From NCBI RefSeq assembly GCF_001485415.1, contig NZ_BCMQ01000014.1, forward strand, positions 1 to 64,000: DNA of 64,000 bases, in the 5' to 3' direction. The position numbers and the translations under genes were made by a program. The stretch comes from Myroides odoratimimus. Its GTDB lineage: Bacteria; Bacteroidota; Bacteroidia; Flavobacteriales; Flavobacteriaceae. Shown here one piece after another: positions 46,401-53,002 of the stretch; the first letter of the stretch is position 1; each line of letters starts with the position of its first letter. The notes under the pieces were generated by a model, which saw nothing but the letters and a program-made list of their open reading frames with translations, made no database searches and had not been told where the DNA came from.

Positions 46401-46462
46401 CCAGGTAAATTAAATACCTCAATGTCTCTCCAATACTTTAGTATGTTGTGTTGTTGTGTCAA
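43415..46462 (-). CDS. Upf1-like SF1 helicase with long coiled-coil insertion
   Basis: 1015 residues. About 290 N-terminal residues of unknown fold precede the helicase core: Walker A GVNGPPGTGKTTLLL (about 297), motif Ib-like VVASNNNAAVENI (about 363), Walker B LLLDEAGQATAQSV (about 750), motif III VVVGDPLQVEPVV, motif V CGTIHRFQGKEADVV (about 951) and motif VI NVALTRAKKRFYVVG (about 985). Between motifs Ib and II, residues about 470-720 form a long coiled-coil-rich insertion. No nuclease domain is visible. A monocistronic-looking unit with its own terminator, beside an XRE regulator. A cargo role in DNA repair or phage defence is possible but unproven. Confidence 0.88.
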   Translation of the reverse strand: MTQQHNILKYWRDIEVFNLPGFNKDAVLLDLNQILPWMLDQTRAKDNYKWRYTLYFGKIGNSNIISYLNTLLKSEQIQDWQEPVTGFSCLSALILNENGSIEQDSYILASYILGINALKSGKDLSTISEELEKVKQDFIERHNILDNSSDSHQKGDKPFCLTQIQNEIAYLSWLAPWLNSDIKVFVLKEQVYKDSEAVISFLNSFFLDDLNYLTSIKTSEFSPSLKQYLTLKPSIDKRRDLIKDKWHLFKALNPCYLTMGRWPSKIEYGLYSAQSAAVNTIFKDLKDSEGIQGVNGPPGTGKTTLLLDVIAEVVVKRALVISDLGCDHIFDQGHNVIPKENGFDLYTYPLNPKLQRDFGIVVASNNNAAVENITKELPCKSKIDNETFSKASYFSNYSQRLINQPSWGVLAAALGNSENRTLFKQAFWESNEKENHFGFEALLYSVYKKTDNTNLYAREFEKQNQKFKSLISEFTQFQSLSSEFHDLLPQCIENQNQKDKHLSAIALIDTKIKDCVDREKILLNQKQELENDFSKIESTLGVLSLRKPSFLFFHKLFKTSNFTSWDAQASEILQEFNKINKQIFDLKNQIDSCLNSIKDYQLEKKALGLKIEKLDEFFIYYNNIKRELNHKYGIDTNDICDLNFLDKSIKQIHLLNPYHSKKIARLRSEIFLTALKLHENAILVNAKKIRNNLNAYFQLIQNTIKTDDKIYQNLWDTFFFCVPVVSTTLASVGRLFSSYSKQQIGWLLLDEAGQATAQSVVGLIQRSKRCVVVGDPLQVEPVVTMPVELVKRLRQEYRVDIAWSYSKTSVQQLADRISKYGTYMDVSGTDKKIWTGFPLRTHRRCDDPMFRIANDIAYNGQMVKATNLTFEEESLAVSQWYNVSDQVILQDRHVVIDEIMLLKEKIFQLRSSGFNKQIYVISPFKSIARYCHNEFLYDKKIECGTIHRFQGKEADVVFLVLGGDPRSQGARNWVSQKPNMLNVALTRAKKRFYVVGNKNLWGNCDYFNVMAKELK

Positions 46463-46559
46463 TTTTCTTTTTCTTTAATTACTATAATAAACTACATCAA
46501 AAAACACTTTAAATAAGCTACTATAGACAAATAGGAAGCTAGGGGAATGATTTGGCTTA

Positions 46560-47030
46560 TTATGGCTTTTTGTAATAATACTTTCCTCCAACCTTTTTAG
46601 CATCAATAATTTCTTCTTTTCTTAAATTTGATAATGCAGCAGATATAGCATTACTAGTAACTGTTCCCTCTATTAATCCATTCTCAAGAAGATTCTTCCT
46701 AATATCTGCAACAGTTTTAGCTTCAGAAAAGAAAGGTCCTTCCAACAAGTTTCTTATATTTTGCGTTACTTGAGAGGTCGTCAATTTCACATTACTACTT
46801 AAATTATTTATAGGAACTAATCTAAAATCTACATCCATTAATTCACTTAATGAATAGTTCAGTGCCTTTGCATATTTCACGTAAAAATCAATATCCTTAG
46901 CAGCCCCTTTCTCTACTTGAATAATACTACTTTTAGAAACTCCAGTAATATTTATAACAGCTTCTCTAGTAATTTTACCTTTTTCCCTTTTAACTCTTAA
47001 TCTTTCTCCTATTATTTTTTTATATGCCAT
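46560..47030 (-). CDS. XRE-family regulator with C-terminal winged helix
   Basis: 156 residues. The N-terminal Cro/C1-type HTH spans about 8-65 (ERLRVKREKGKITREAVINI, SKSSIIQVEKG, SLSELMDV). The C-terminal half (about 80-156) reads TVADIRKNLLENGLIEGTVT, AISAALSNLRKEEIIDAKKV and GGKYYYKKP, which looks like a winged helix. It lies 97 bp upstream of the helicase gene on the same strand and probably controls it or the adjacent structured region, towards which its promoter faces. Confidence 0.85.
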   Translation of the reverse strand: MAYKKIIGERLRVKREKGKITREAVINITGVSKSSIIQVEKGAAKDIDFYVKYAKALNYSLSELMDVDFRLVPINNLSSNVKLTTSQVTQNIRNLLEGPFFSEAKTVADIRKNLLENGLIEGTVTSNAISAALSNLRKEEIIDAKKVGGKYYYKKP

Positions 47031-47145
47031 TTTCCCCTAATTAAACGCGCACAAAAAGAATTACTAAAAACATTTTTTGTGCATTAATTTATTTTGTTTA
47101 TATTTGTATTTAAATCTTATGACTATTAAGCTTTAATGCTTATAA

Positions 47146-47378
47146 AACGATGTTATCTCATGCCATAAAGTCCTAAACAAAGCAGATGAGAGTAACCGTG
47201 TAGTCCCTCCATGCAAAAAAAGTTTTACTTTTGTATTGCATGTGAGCGGCACTCGCGTATATTTTCAACTGCACTGAGCTTTTAGCTCTTGGAGGGTTTA
47301 GGACCCCTTTGGCTTGAAAGTATATAGCCGCTCCTTGCATTTATACAAGAGCTATTTTTATACTTTAGAAACATCGTT
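47146..47378. ncRNA. Candidate pseudoknotted structured element
   Basis: Stem 1: GTCCTAAAC (47170-47178) with GTTTAGGAC (47296-47304), continued by CCCTCCA (47195-47201) with TGGAGGG (47290-47296). Stem 2: GAGCGGC (47244-47250) with GCCGCTC (47327-47333), continued by TTTTCAA with TTGAAA (to 47268 / from 47314). The order of arms is 1-2-1-2, an H-type pseudoknot arrangement. Inside are local hairpins ATGCAA...TTGCAT (47201-47241) and GAGC-TTTTA-GCTC (47276-47288). AACGATGTT (47146-47154) with AACATCGTT (47370-47378) may close the whole. RNA or DNA level and strand are unknown. Confidence 0.5.
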
Positions 47379-47638
47379 CATATAATCTATGTGAGCGATT
47401 TTTTGTTTTAACCACTCACTGTTGTGATTCTCTAAAAGAAAAGCAATGGTACAAGGTTCAAACTCTAAATTGTTCTCATACAAATAGTGTGATAAAAAAA
47501 GGCCGTGATTCCTTGATTTATTTACACTACATCTTTACTTAAAAACACTAGTGTTTTAAGCAAGATTGGTTTTTCTTTAAATGATTCGCACTCTAAAAGT
47601 AAACCCTTTCTTAATGTTTTCCAAAAAGAAAACTTACT
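47358..47638 (-). pseudogene. Gene relic with frameshift
   Basis: Two adjoining minus-strand frames have coding-like composition but no ATG. Codons 47638-47522 read KFSFWKTLRKGLLLECESF and then LLKTLVFLSKDVV and stop. Shifting one frame, 47534-47358 continues SRNHGLFLSHYLYENNLEFE, then CTIAFLLENHNSEWLKQKI and ends at TAA 47358. Together they look like the C-terminal 95 residues of one protein with a single frameshift near 47522. No family recognised. It overlaps the right arm of the structured element at 47146-47378. Confidence 0.4.
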
Positions 47639-47675
47639 CTAACTAGTATTTTTTTAACAAAAGATGACAAAATGC

Positions 47676-48155
47676 GATAGTCTAACATCTAGGTGTTAGA
47701 CTATCCAAGAGAATTAAGGTATTAGAAACAAGTGTTCTATACCTCAACATACCGCATAAACCTTTAATTTTTAGCCGTCTCCCAATTAGGCTATAAAGGT
47801 TTAAACAAGCAAGGTAGATTTGTAAGTATTCTTTTACTAGTACTTACAATACCTTATCCTTAATGGACTTATCGAATGATTCAATTCGAAATTTTTTCAA
47901 TTATTTATTACAACAAACAACAATTAGTAGTAACCAAATTCACATTTAGCCTATGATTAGACTCTTGTGTAACTACCCTTAGAGTTATGTTTTTTTAAGA
48001 CTTTGATTTCATAAACAACTTAGCCCTAACTCTAAGGGATTCACATATAGTTTACCAAGTAAAATTACATTTTACGCTAGATTCAAGAACAGTTCTTGGA
48101 TGCGTACAGGACCTCTATTACCTATTAGTTATCACATCTATTTAAACCTAATAGG
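47676..48155. ncRNA. Array of eight stem-loops (candidate large structured RNA)
   Basis: In 480 bp without any gene lie: GATAGTCTAACA/TGTTAGACTATC (47676-47705); AGGTATTAGAA/TTCTATACCT (47717-47744); TAAACCTTTA/TAAAGGTTTA with inner AGCC/GGCT (47757-47803); AAGGTA+TTGTAAGTA / TACTTACAA+TACCTT (47811-47855); TCGAAT/ATTCGA (47872-47889); CCCTTAGAGTTA/TAACTCTAAGGG (47976-48038); TACGC..TTCAAGAA/TTCTTGGA..GCGTA (48072-48106); CCTATTAG/CTAATAGG (48121-48155). The hairpins are in tandem and do not overlap. The sequences differ from each other, so it is not a repeat array. Strand and promoter are not known. Confidence 0.5.
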
Positions 48156-48240
48156 CAGTAAATAATTTAGTTAGTAAGAAAATGTCGCTATGACAGACTT
48201 TCCACTGTGCTATTATTAACCAAATAAAAACTATCTCATT

Positions 48241-48396
48241 ATGGAAAAAACGTCTACAGGCTACTGCTTAATTAGTTGGGTTTGTTTGAAATTAACTAGT
48301 AAGAAGGTTTTAAAAGTAGCTAAGTCTGTAGGCACAAAACACAAACAACACATTGTATGGCTTAAAGGGATTTTAAGTCATACTAAAAGTCCATGA
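48241..48396 (+). CDS. Small ORF, 51 codons, basic peptide
   Basis: Starts MEKTSTGYCLISWVCLKLTS, continues KKVLKVAKSVGTKHKQHIVW and ends SHTKSP. It is basic and amphipathic, with no signal peptide. It sits between the stem-loop array and the SusC gene, and its stop codon overlaps the left arm of the hairpin at 48395-48461. The adjacent upstream DNA is A-rich (aataaaaactatctcattATG), as normal in this phylum. It could be a real small protein or a leader peptide; coding potential cannot be proved here. Confidence 0.35.
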   Translation: MEKTSTGYCLISWVCLKLTSKKVLKVAKSVGTKHKQHIVWLKGILSHTKSP

Positions 48397-48461
48397 CTAT
48401 TCTCCCTGAGCTCTTGTTACGCATTTTGGGAGACATGTTAAAGAGCAAAGGGAGATAGTTC
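48395..48461. other. Long hairpin between the small ORF and susC
   Basis: ACTAT-t-CTCCCT (48397-48408) pairs with AGGGAGATAGT (48449-48459), and GCTCTT (48410-48415) with AAGAGC (48441-48446). The loop carries a second complement, CTCCC / GGGAG, so two conformations are possible. No T-run follows on either strand, so a regulatory leader is more likely than a terminator. Confidence 0.6.
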
Positions 48462-48583
48462 TATTAAAACAATATATAAAAACCAATTAACTAACCTTTG
48501 ATACAAAGGCTTATTTAAGTACTACGGCAATAAAAATCTTAAGGATTTAAAGTCTTCTTGTATCATTTTTAACTATAACAATT

Positions 48584-51500
48584 ATGAAAACTCAATTTTT
48601 AACCAATACCAGTTACAGGATTGTACTGCTTTTAACTAGCCTTACCTTTACCTGTGGCTATGCCGTACCTAAAGATAGTCTATTTAATGTAGATTATCAA
48701 AAAAAGACTATTCACGGAATAGTAAAAGATAACTCAACAGTGCTTATAGGAGCCATTGTACAGATAAAAGGAACAGATGTAGCTATAAGCACAGATCTTC
48801 AGGGAAGATACTCTTTACAGGTCTTAGCTGGAGATACTCTACTTGTTTCTTATATCGGATACAAATCAAAAGAAATTACAATAACAAATGAGTCTGTTTA
48901 TAACATTACCCTTTTACAGGATCAAGACATGCTTGATGAAGTAGTTATAAACGCAGGTTATTACACTGTTAAAGACCGCGAGCGTACAGGAAGTATCACT
49001 CGAGTTACTGCAAAGGATATCGAACTTCAACCTGTTATCAATCCTTTACAAGCTATTCAAGGAAGAATGGCTGGTGTGAACATAACTCAAAACTCAGGAG
49101 TACCAGGTGGAGGTTTTGATATACAAATTCGTGGTAGAAATAGTCTAAGAACCTATGGGACTGAAAGTGTCAATGCTAGTGTGCCACTTTATGTTATTGA
49201 CGGAGTTGTTATCCCAACAAGCAATCTAGTTAATTCACCTCTAGCTACTTTCATACTGCCTATGAGTGATACCAACGTTCTAAATTCTATCAATCCTTCA
49301 GATATACAGAGTATAGAGATTTTAAAAGACGCTGATGCAACAGCTATATACGGCTCTCGAGGGGCTAATGGGGTAGTTCTTATAACAACAAAGAAAAACA
49401 AATCAGACAAACTTTCTTTTAGCTTGTCCTCTTCTACTTCTTTTAGTAAAGTAGCTAGTAAAATGAAATTATTAAATACACAGCAATTTAATAAAATGCG
49501 TGATCAAGCATTTATAAATGATGGTATTACAGTCTATCCTGATGATGCACTGGATATCAATGGAACTTGGGATAGAGACAGATACACCGATTGGCAAAAA
49601 GAACTTATTGGAGGCACTGCTCTTAGTCAAAACATACAATTAGGAGTAAGCGCAGGAAGTGAAACAACACATTTTTCAGCCTCAGTCAGTCAAGGTACAC
49701 AAACAACTGTATTTCCAACAGATAAAGGCTATAAACGAAATACCTTTTTAATCAATATTAATCACAATAGTAAAGATGGAAGGTTTCAGCTAAACTCATC
49801 AACCAACTATTCATTACAAAAAAACAACCTAATAGCAACTGATTTAACGTCTCAAGCTCTTACTCTACCTCCAAATGCTCCAAGTCTTTACAATACAGAT
49901 GGAAGCTTAAACTGGAATTTTGTAGGAGATACAAACCCCATTTCTTCCATGCAAGAAACTTATGAAAATGATAACAACAATCTTGTACTGAATCTTGATT
50001 TTAGTTATGAGCTTTTAAAAAACATGTATTTAAAATTAAATACAGGATATAATAGATCTAACACAGAAGAGAAAAAACTAACGCCTCATACTATTCATAA
50101 TCCTGCCAAAGGTTACACCTCAGAGCAATCTAAAGCTGAAAACACTATTAGAGATAATAAATCATATATTTTAGAGCCACAGCTAAACTATGTCTTTAAC
50201 CTAGATAAACTCTCTGTAAACTCTCTTGTTGGAATGACCTACCAAGAAAGTAATACATCTGCTTTATACTTAACAGGATCTAATTTTCAAACCAATGATT
50301 TTCTATCCAATATATCTGCTGCAAAAACTAGAGGAATAAGGCAGTCTGCTAACCTAGAATATAAATATGTGGCTCTTTTTGGAAGATTAAACCTAAATTA
50401 CAATAGTAAGTACTTGATTAATATTACTGCTAGGCGGGATGGTTCTTCAAGATTTGGAGACAATAATAAATTTGGAAATTTCGGAGCTATTGGAGCAGCA
50501 TGGATATTTTCAAAAGAAGATTTTTTAAAAAACTCCTCATGGCTTAGTTTTGGAAAAGTTAGAGCTAGTTATGGAACTTCGGGTAATGATAATATTGGAG
50601 ACTACCAGTATTTAGATACATACACCCTTAATCCTAATAATTATAACGAAATTACAGGTCTTACTCCTTCAAGATTATACAACCCTAATTTTAGTTGGGA
50701 GAAAACTAAAAAACTAGAAGTCGCTCTAGAGCTTGCCTTACTTCATGACAAATTACAGTTTGAGCTGGCTTACTATAGAAATAGATCCTCTAATCAGCTT
50801 GTAGGCATTCCTTTGCCAGCAACTGCTGGTTTTCCTTCTATTCAAGATAACTTACCTGCAACGGTTGAAAATAAAGGTTGGGAATTTAGTCTAAACTCTC
50901 AAAATATTAAAACTAAAGATTTCTCTTGGACAACAAGTTTTAATATCTCATTTCCTAAAAACACACTACTTTCTTTTCCTGATCTAGAAATATCTACTTA
51001 TGCTGATAAGTATATTATAGGAAAAAACATTAATGTTAGACGTTTATACAACTTTGAAGGCGTTGATCCCCTAACAGGTCAATACATCTTCACTGATTAC
51101 AATGGTGATGGTAAAATAACATCTAGATTTGATAGACAAAACATAAAGGAGGTTAAAACTCAATATCATGGAGGACTTCAAAATACGCTTACTTATAAAC
51201 ATTTTAGTCTTGATTTTCTGTTTCAATTTGTGAAACAAACTAACTATAATCAAAACTATATTTTAAATACTCCTGGATCAATTTTTAATCAACCTTTAGA
51301 GGTATTAAATAGTTGGTCCCATGCAAATCCAAATAGCCAGTATAGTTATTTCTCTAGTGGATACGATCCTGTTATACTTAACAATTTAAACCTCTTTAAA
51401 AATAGCAACAAGACCATTGGAGATGCCTCTTATATAAGATTAAAAAATGTATCTCTATCTTATTTACTTAAACTGCCTCAGGCTAAAATAGACTCTATTC

Positions 51501-51628
51501 GTTTCTATTTTCAAGGACAAAACCTTTGGACAATAACAAATTACTTCGGCTTAGATCCAGAGCTTAGTATTTTTGGTTACTTACCCCCCCTTAAAACATA
51601 CGCCTTTGGTGTTCAACTAACTTTATAA
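48584..51628 (+). CDS. SusC/RagA-family TonB-dependent outer-membrane transporter
   Basis: 1014 residues. A signal sequence (to about residue 28) is followed by a carboxypeptidase-regulatory-like domain (IHGIVKDNSTVLIGAIVQIK to YIGYKSKEITI, about 43-105), the plug with ERTGSITRVTAKDIELQPV, IQGRMAGVNITQNSG and the hallmark IKDADATAIYGSRGANGVV-type segment (about 240-260), then a 22-strand barrel ending FGVQLTL. It imports a large nutrient bound by the SusD partner. The set continues with SusD 12 bp downstream and an S9 peptidase overlapping SusD, so peptides are the likely cargo. No sigma/anti-sigma pair lies next to it. Confidence 0.95.
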   Translation: MKTQFLTNTSYRIVLLLTSLTFTCGYAVPKDSLFNVDYQKKTIHGIVKDNSTVLIGAIVQIKGTDVAISTDLQGRYSLQVLAGDTLLVSYIGYKSKEITITNESVYNITLLQDQDMLDEVVINAGYYTVKDRERTGSITRVTAKDIELQPVINPLQAIQGRMAGVNITQNSGVPGGGFDIQIRGRNSLRTYGTESVNASVPLYVIDGVVIPTSNLVNSPLATFILPMSDTNVLNSINPSDIQSIEILKDADATAIYGSRGANGVVLITTKKNKSDKLSFSLSSSTSFSKVASKMKLLNTQQFNKMRDQAFINDGITVYPDDALDINGTWDRDRYTDWQKELIGGTALSQNIQLGVSAGSETTHFSASVSQGTQTTVFPTDKGYKRNTFLININHNSKDGRFQLNSSTNYSLQKNNLIATDLTSQALTLPPNAPSLYNTDGSLNWNFVGDTNPISSMQETYENDNNNLVLNLDFSYELLKNMYLKLNTGYNRSNTEEKKLTPHTIHNPAKGYTSEQSKAENTIRDNKSYILEPQLNYVFNLDKLSVNSLVGMTYQESNTSALYLTGSNFQTNDFLSNISAAKTRGIRQSANLEYKYVALFGRLNLNYNSKYLINITARRDGSSRFGDNNKFGNFGAIGAAWIFSKEDFLKNSSWLSFGKVRASYGTSGNDNIGDYQYLDTYTLNPNNYNEITGLTPSRLYNPNFSWEKTKKLEVALELALLHDKLQFELAYYRNRSSNQLVGIPLPATAGFPSIQDNLPATVENKGWEFSLNSQNIKTKDFSWTTSFNISFPKNTLLSFPDLEISTYADKYIIGKNINVRRLYNFEGVDPLTGQYIFTDYNGDGKITSRFDRQNIKEVKTQYHGGLQNTLTYKHFSLDFLFQFVKQTNYNQNYILNTPGSIFNQPLEVLNSWSHANPNSQYSYFSSGYDPVILNNLNLFKNSNKTIGDASYIRLKNVSLSYLLKLPQAKIDSIRFYFQGQNLWTITNYFGLDPELSIFGYLPPLKTYAFGVQLTL

Positions 51629-51640
51629 ACCTACTTTATT

Positions 51641-53002
51641 ATGAAAATTATATTCTACTCAAGCCTGCTATTTTTGGCTATAATCCTATTTCAATCTTGT
51701 GAAGAGACAATCGACATTGGGCTTCCAACAGATCAAATAGCTACTGAAAATGTCTTTAAAGACAAACGCAGTGCCATATCAGCTCTAGCTGATCTTTATA
51801 TCAACCTTAGAGAGGCCTCTATATTTTCTGGAAAAAGTCTAGGTATTGGTTCTAGCCTAGGTTTGTACACAGACGAGTTAGAACCTATTTACTCTTCTCC
51901 AGAATCTGATAATGTATTACTTTACAATAACTCATTAGATCCTACTAGATATGTAATCTCTACTTTGTGGGATACATCTTACTCTAATATTTATGCAATA
52001 AATGCTTTTATAAGCGGGGTTATTAACTCTGAAGGAATAACAAGTGAAGAAAAAGAAAAACTTATAGCACAAGCATCTATATTAAGAGCGATGTATTATC
52101 AATCGCTCACCCAGATATATGGAAATATACCCTATAGCACCTCCACTGATTACAAGGCTAATACTAAAATTGTAAAAACACCTGTGTTTGACGTTTTAAA
52201 ACTAATTGAGCAAGATCTATTAAAAGCCGTAGGTTCTCTTTCTTATAGTGATGAATCTTCTAATAAATATTACCCTAATAAAGCTGTAGCAGAGCTTATA
52301 CTAGCGAAGAATTACCTTCTTCAAAAAAAATATGAAAAAGCGGAGTTATATGCTAAGCTAGTTATGGATAATCCCTTGTATAGTTTGGAAACAGATATTT
52401 CTAAAGTATTTAAAAACCCTGCTAAAAGTACACTTTGGCAAATGGCTAATACCACCCCTGTTGCTGCTACTTATGAGGCAAGAAACTTTATCCTATTTTC
52501 TAATAATTCTGGTAATAAATTGAATAACTCTCTATTAGCCAGTTTTGACAATAACGATCTTAGAAAACAGCTTTGGATAAAAGAATTTGAAGATACAGGT
52601 AGCTTTTATTCTTTTAAATACAAAAACAGACTCAATAATACTGATGAATGTTCTATCCTTTTTAGAATTGAAGAGGCTTACTTTATCTTATCTGAAGCCC
52701 TTATTTATCAAAACAGAGAAAAAGAGGCTATTGTTTACTTAAATTCAATAAGACAAAGAGCAAATCTTCTTGCTTTACCTAATACTTTAGATAAAGAACA
52801 AACTCTACTTGCTATGCTTAAAGAAAGTCAAAAAGAGTTTTTCCTAGAACACGGTAGACGCTTTTTTGACCTTAAAAGAAACAATAAACTTTCTCTTTTA
52901 AAAATACCTAAACCAAACTGGCAAGACAAACACGCTCTTTTTCCCTACCCTGAGAAAGAGATACTTATTAATCCTAACCTAAACCCACAAAATGACTACT
53001 AA
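51641..53002 (+). CDS. SusD/RagB-family outer-membrane lipoprotein
   Basis: 453 residues. The lipobox LFQSC at residues 16-20 gives Cys-20 as the lipidated residue. The N-terminal ENVFKDKRSAISALADLYINL and the TPR region with EKEKLIAQASILRAMYYQSLTQIYGNIPYSTS are SusD hallmarks. The C-terminal part holds RIEEAYFILSEALIY and LKESQKEFFLEHGRRFFDLKR, the conserved SusD end. It forms the lid of the SusC channel at the cell surface and binds the substrate. It is translationally coupled to the peptidase gene (11-bp overlap). Confidence 0.95.
   Translation: MKIIFYSSLLFLAIILFQSCEETIDIGLPTDQIATENVFKDKRSAISALADLYINLREASIFSGKSLGIGSSLGLYTDELEPIYSSPESDNVLLYNNSLDPTRYVISTLWDTSYSNIYAINAFISGVINSEGITSEEKEKLIAQASILRAMYYQSLTQIYGNIPYSTSTDYKANTKIVKTPVFDVLKLIEQDLLKAVGSLSYSDESSNKYYPNKAVAELILAKNYLLQKKYEKAELYAKLVMDNPLYSLETDISKVFKNPAKSTLWQMANTTPVAATYEARNFILFSNNSGNKLNNSLLASFDNNDLRKQLWIKEFEDTGSFYSFKYKNRLNNTDECSILFRIEEAYFILSEALIYQNREKEAIVYLNSIRQRANLLALPNTLDKEQTLLAMLKESQKEFFLEHGRRFFDLKRNNKLSLLKIPKPNWQDKHALFPYPEKEILINPNLNPQNDY

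Noticed and set aside
47440..47460. Possible tRNA T-arm-like GGTTCAAAC string
   Set aside because: No matching acceptor, D or anticodon stems around it; it lies in the gene relic.
47676..48155. CRISPR array or integron attC array as explanation of the stem-loops
   Set aside because: The stem sequences are all different and spacing is irregular, so there are no direct repeats as in CRISPR. No integrase or cas gene is nearby, and attC core sites (GTTRRRY) do not bound the units.
47146..48560. Retron or group II intron as explanation of the structured region
   Set aside because: No reverse transcriptase or maturase gene is found in the window, and the domain V/VI hairpin pattern is not seen.
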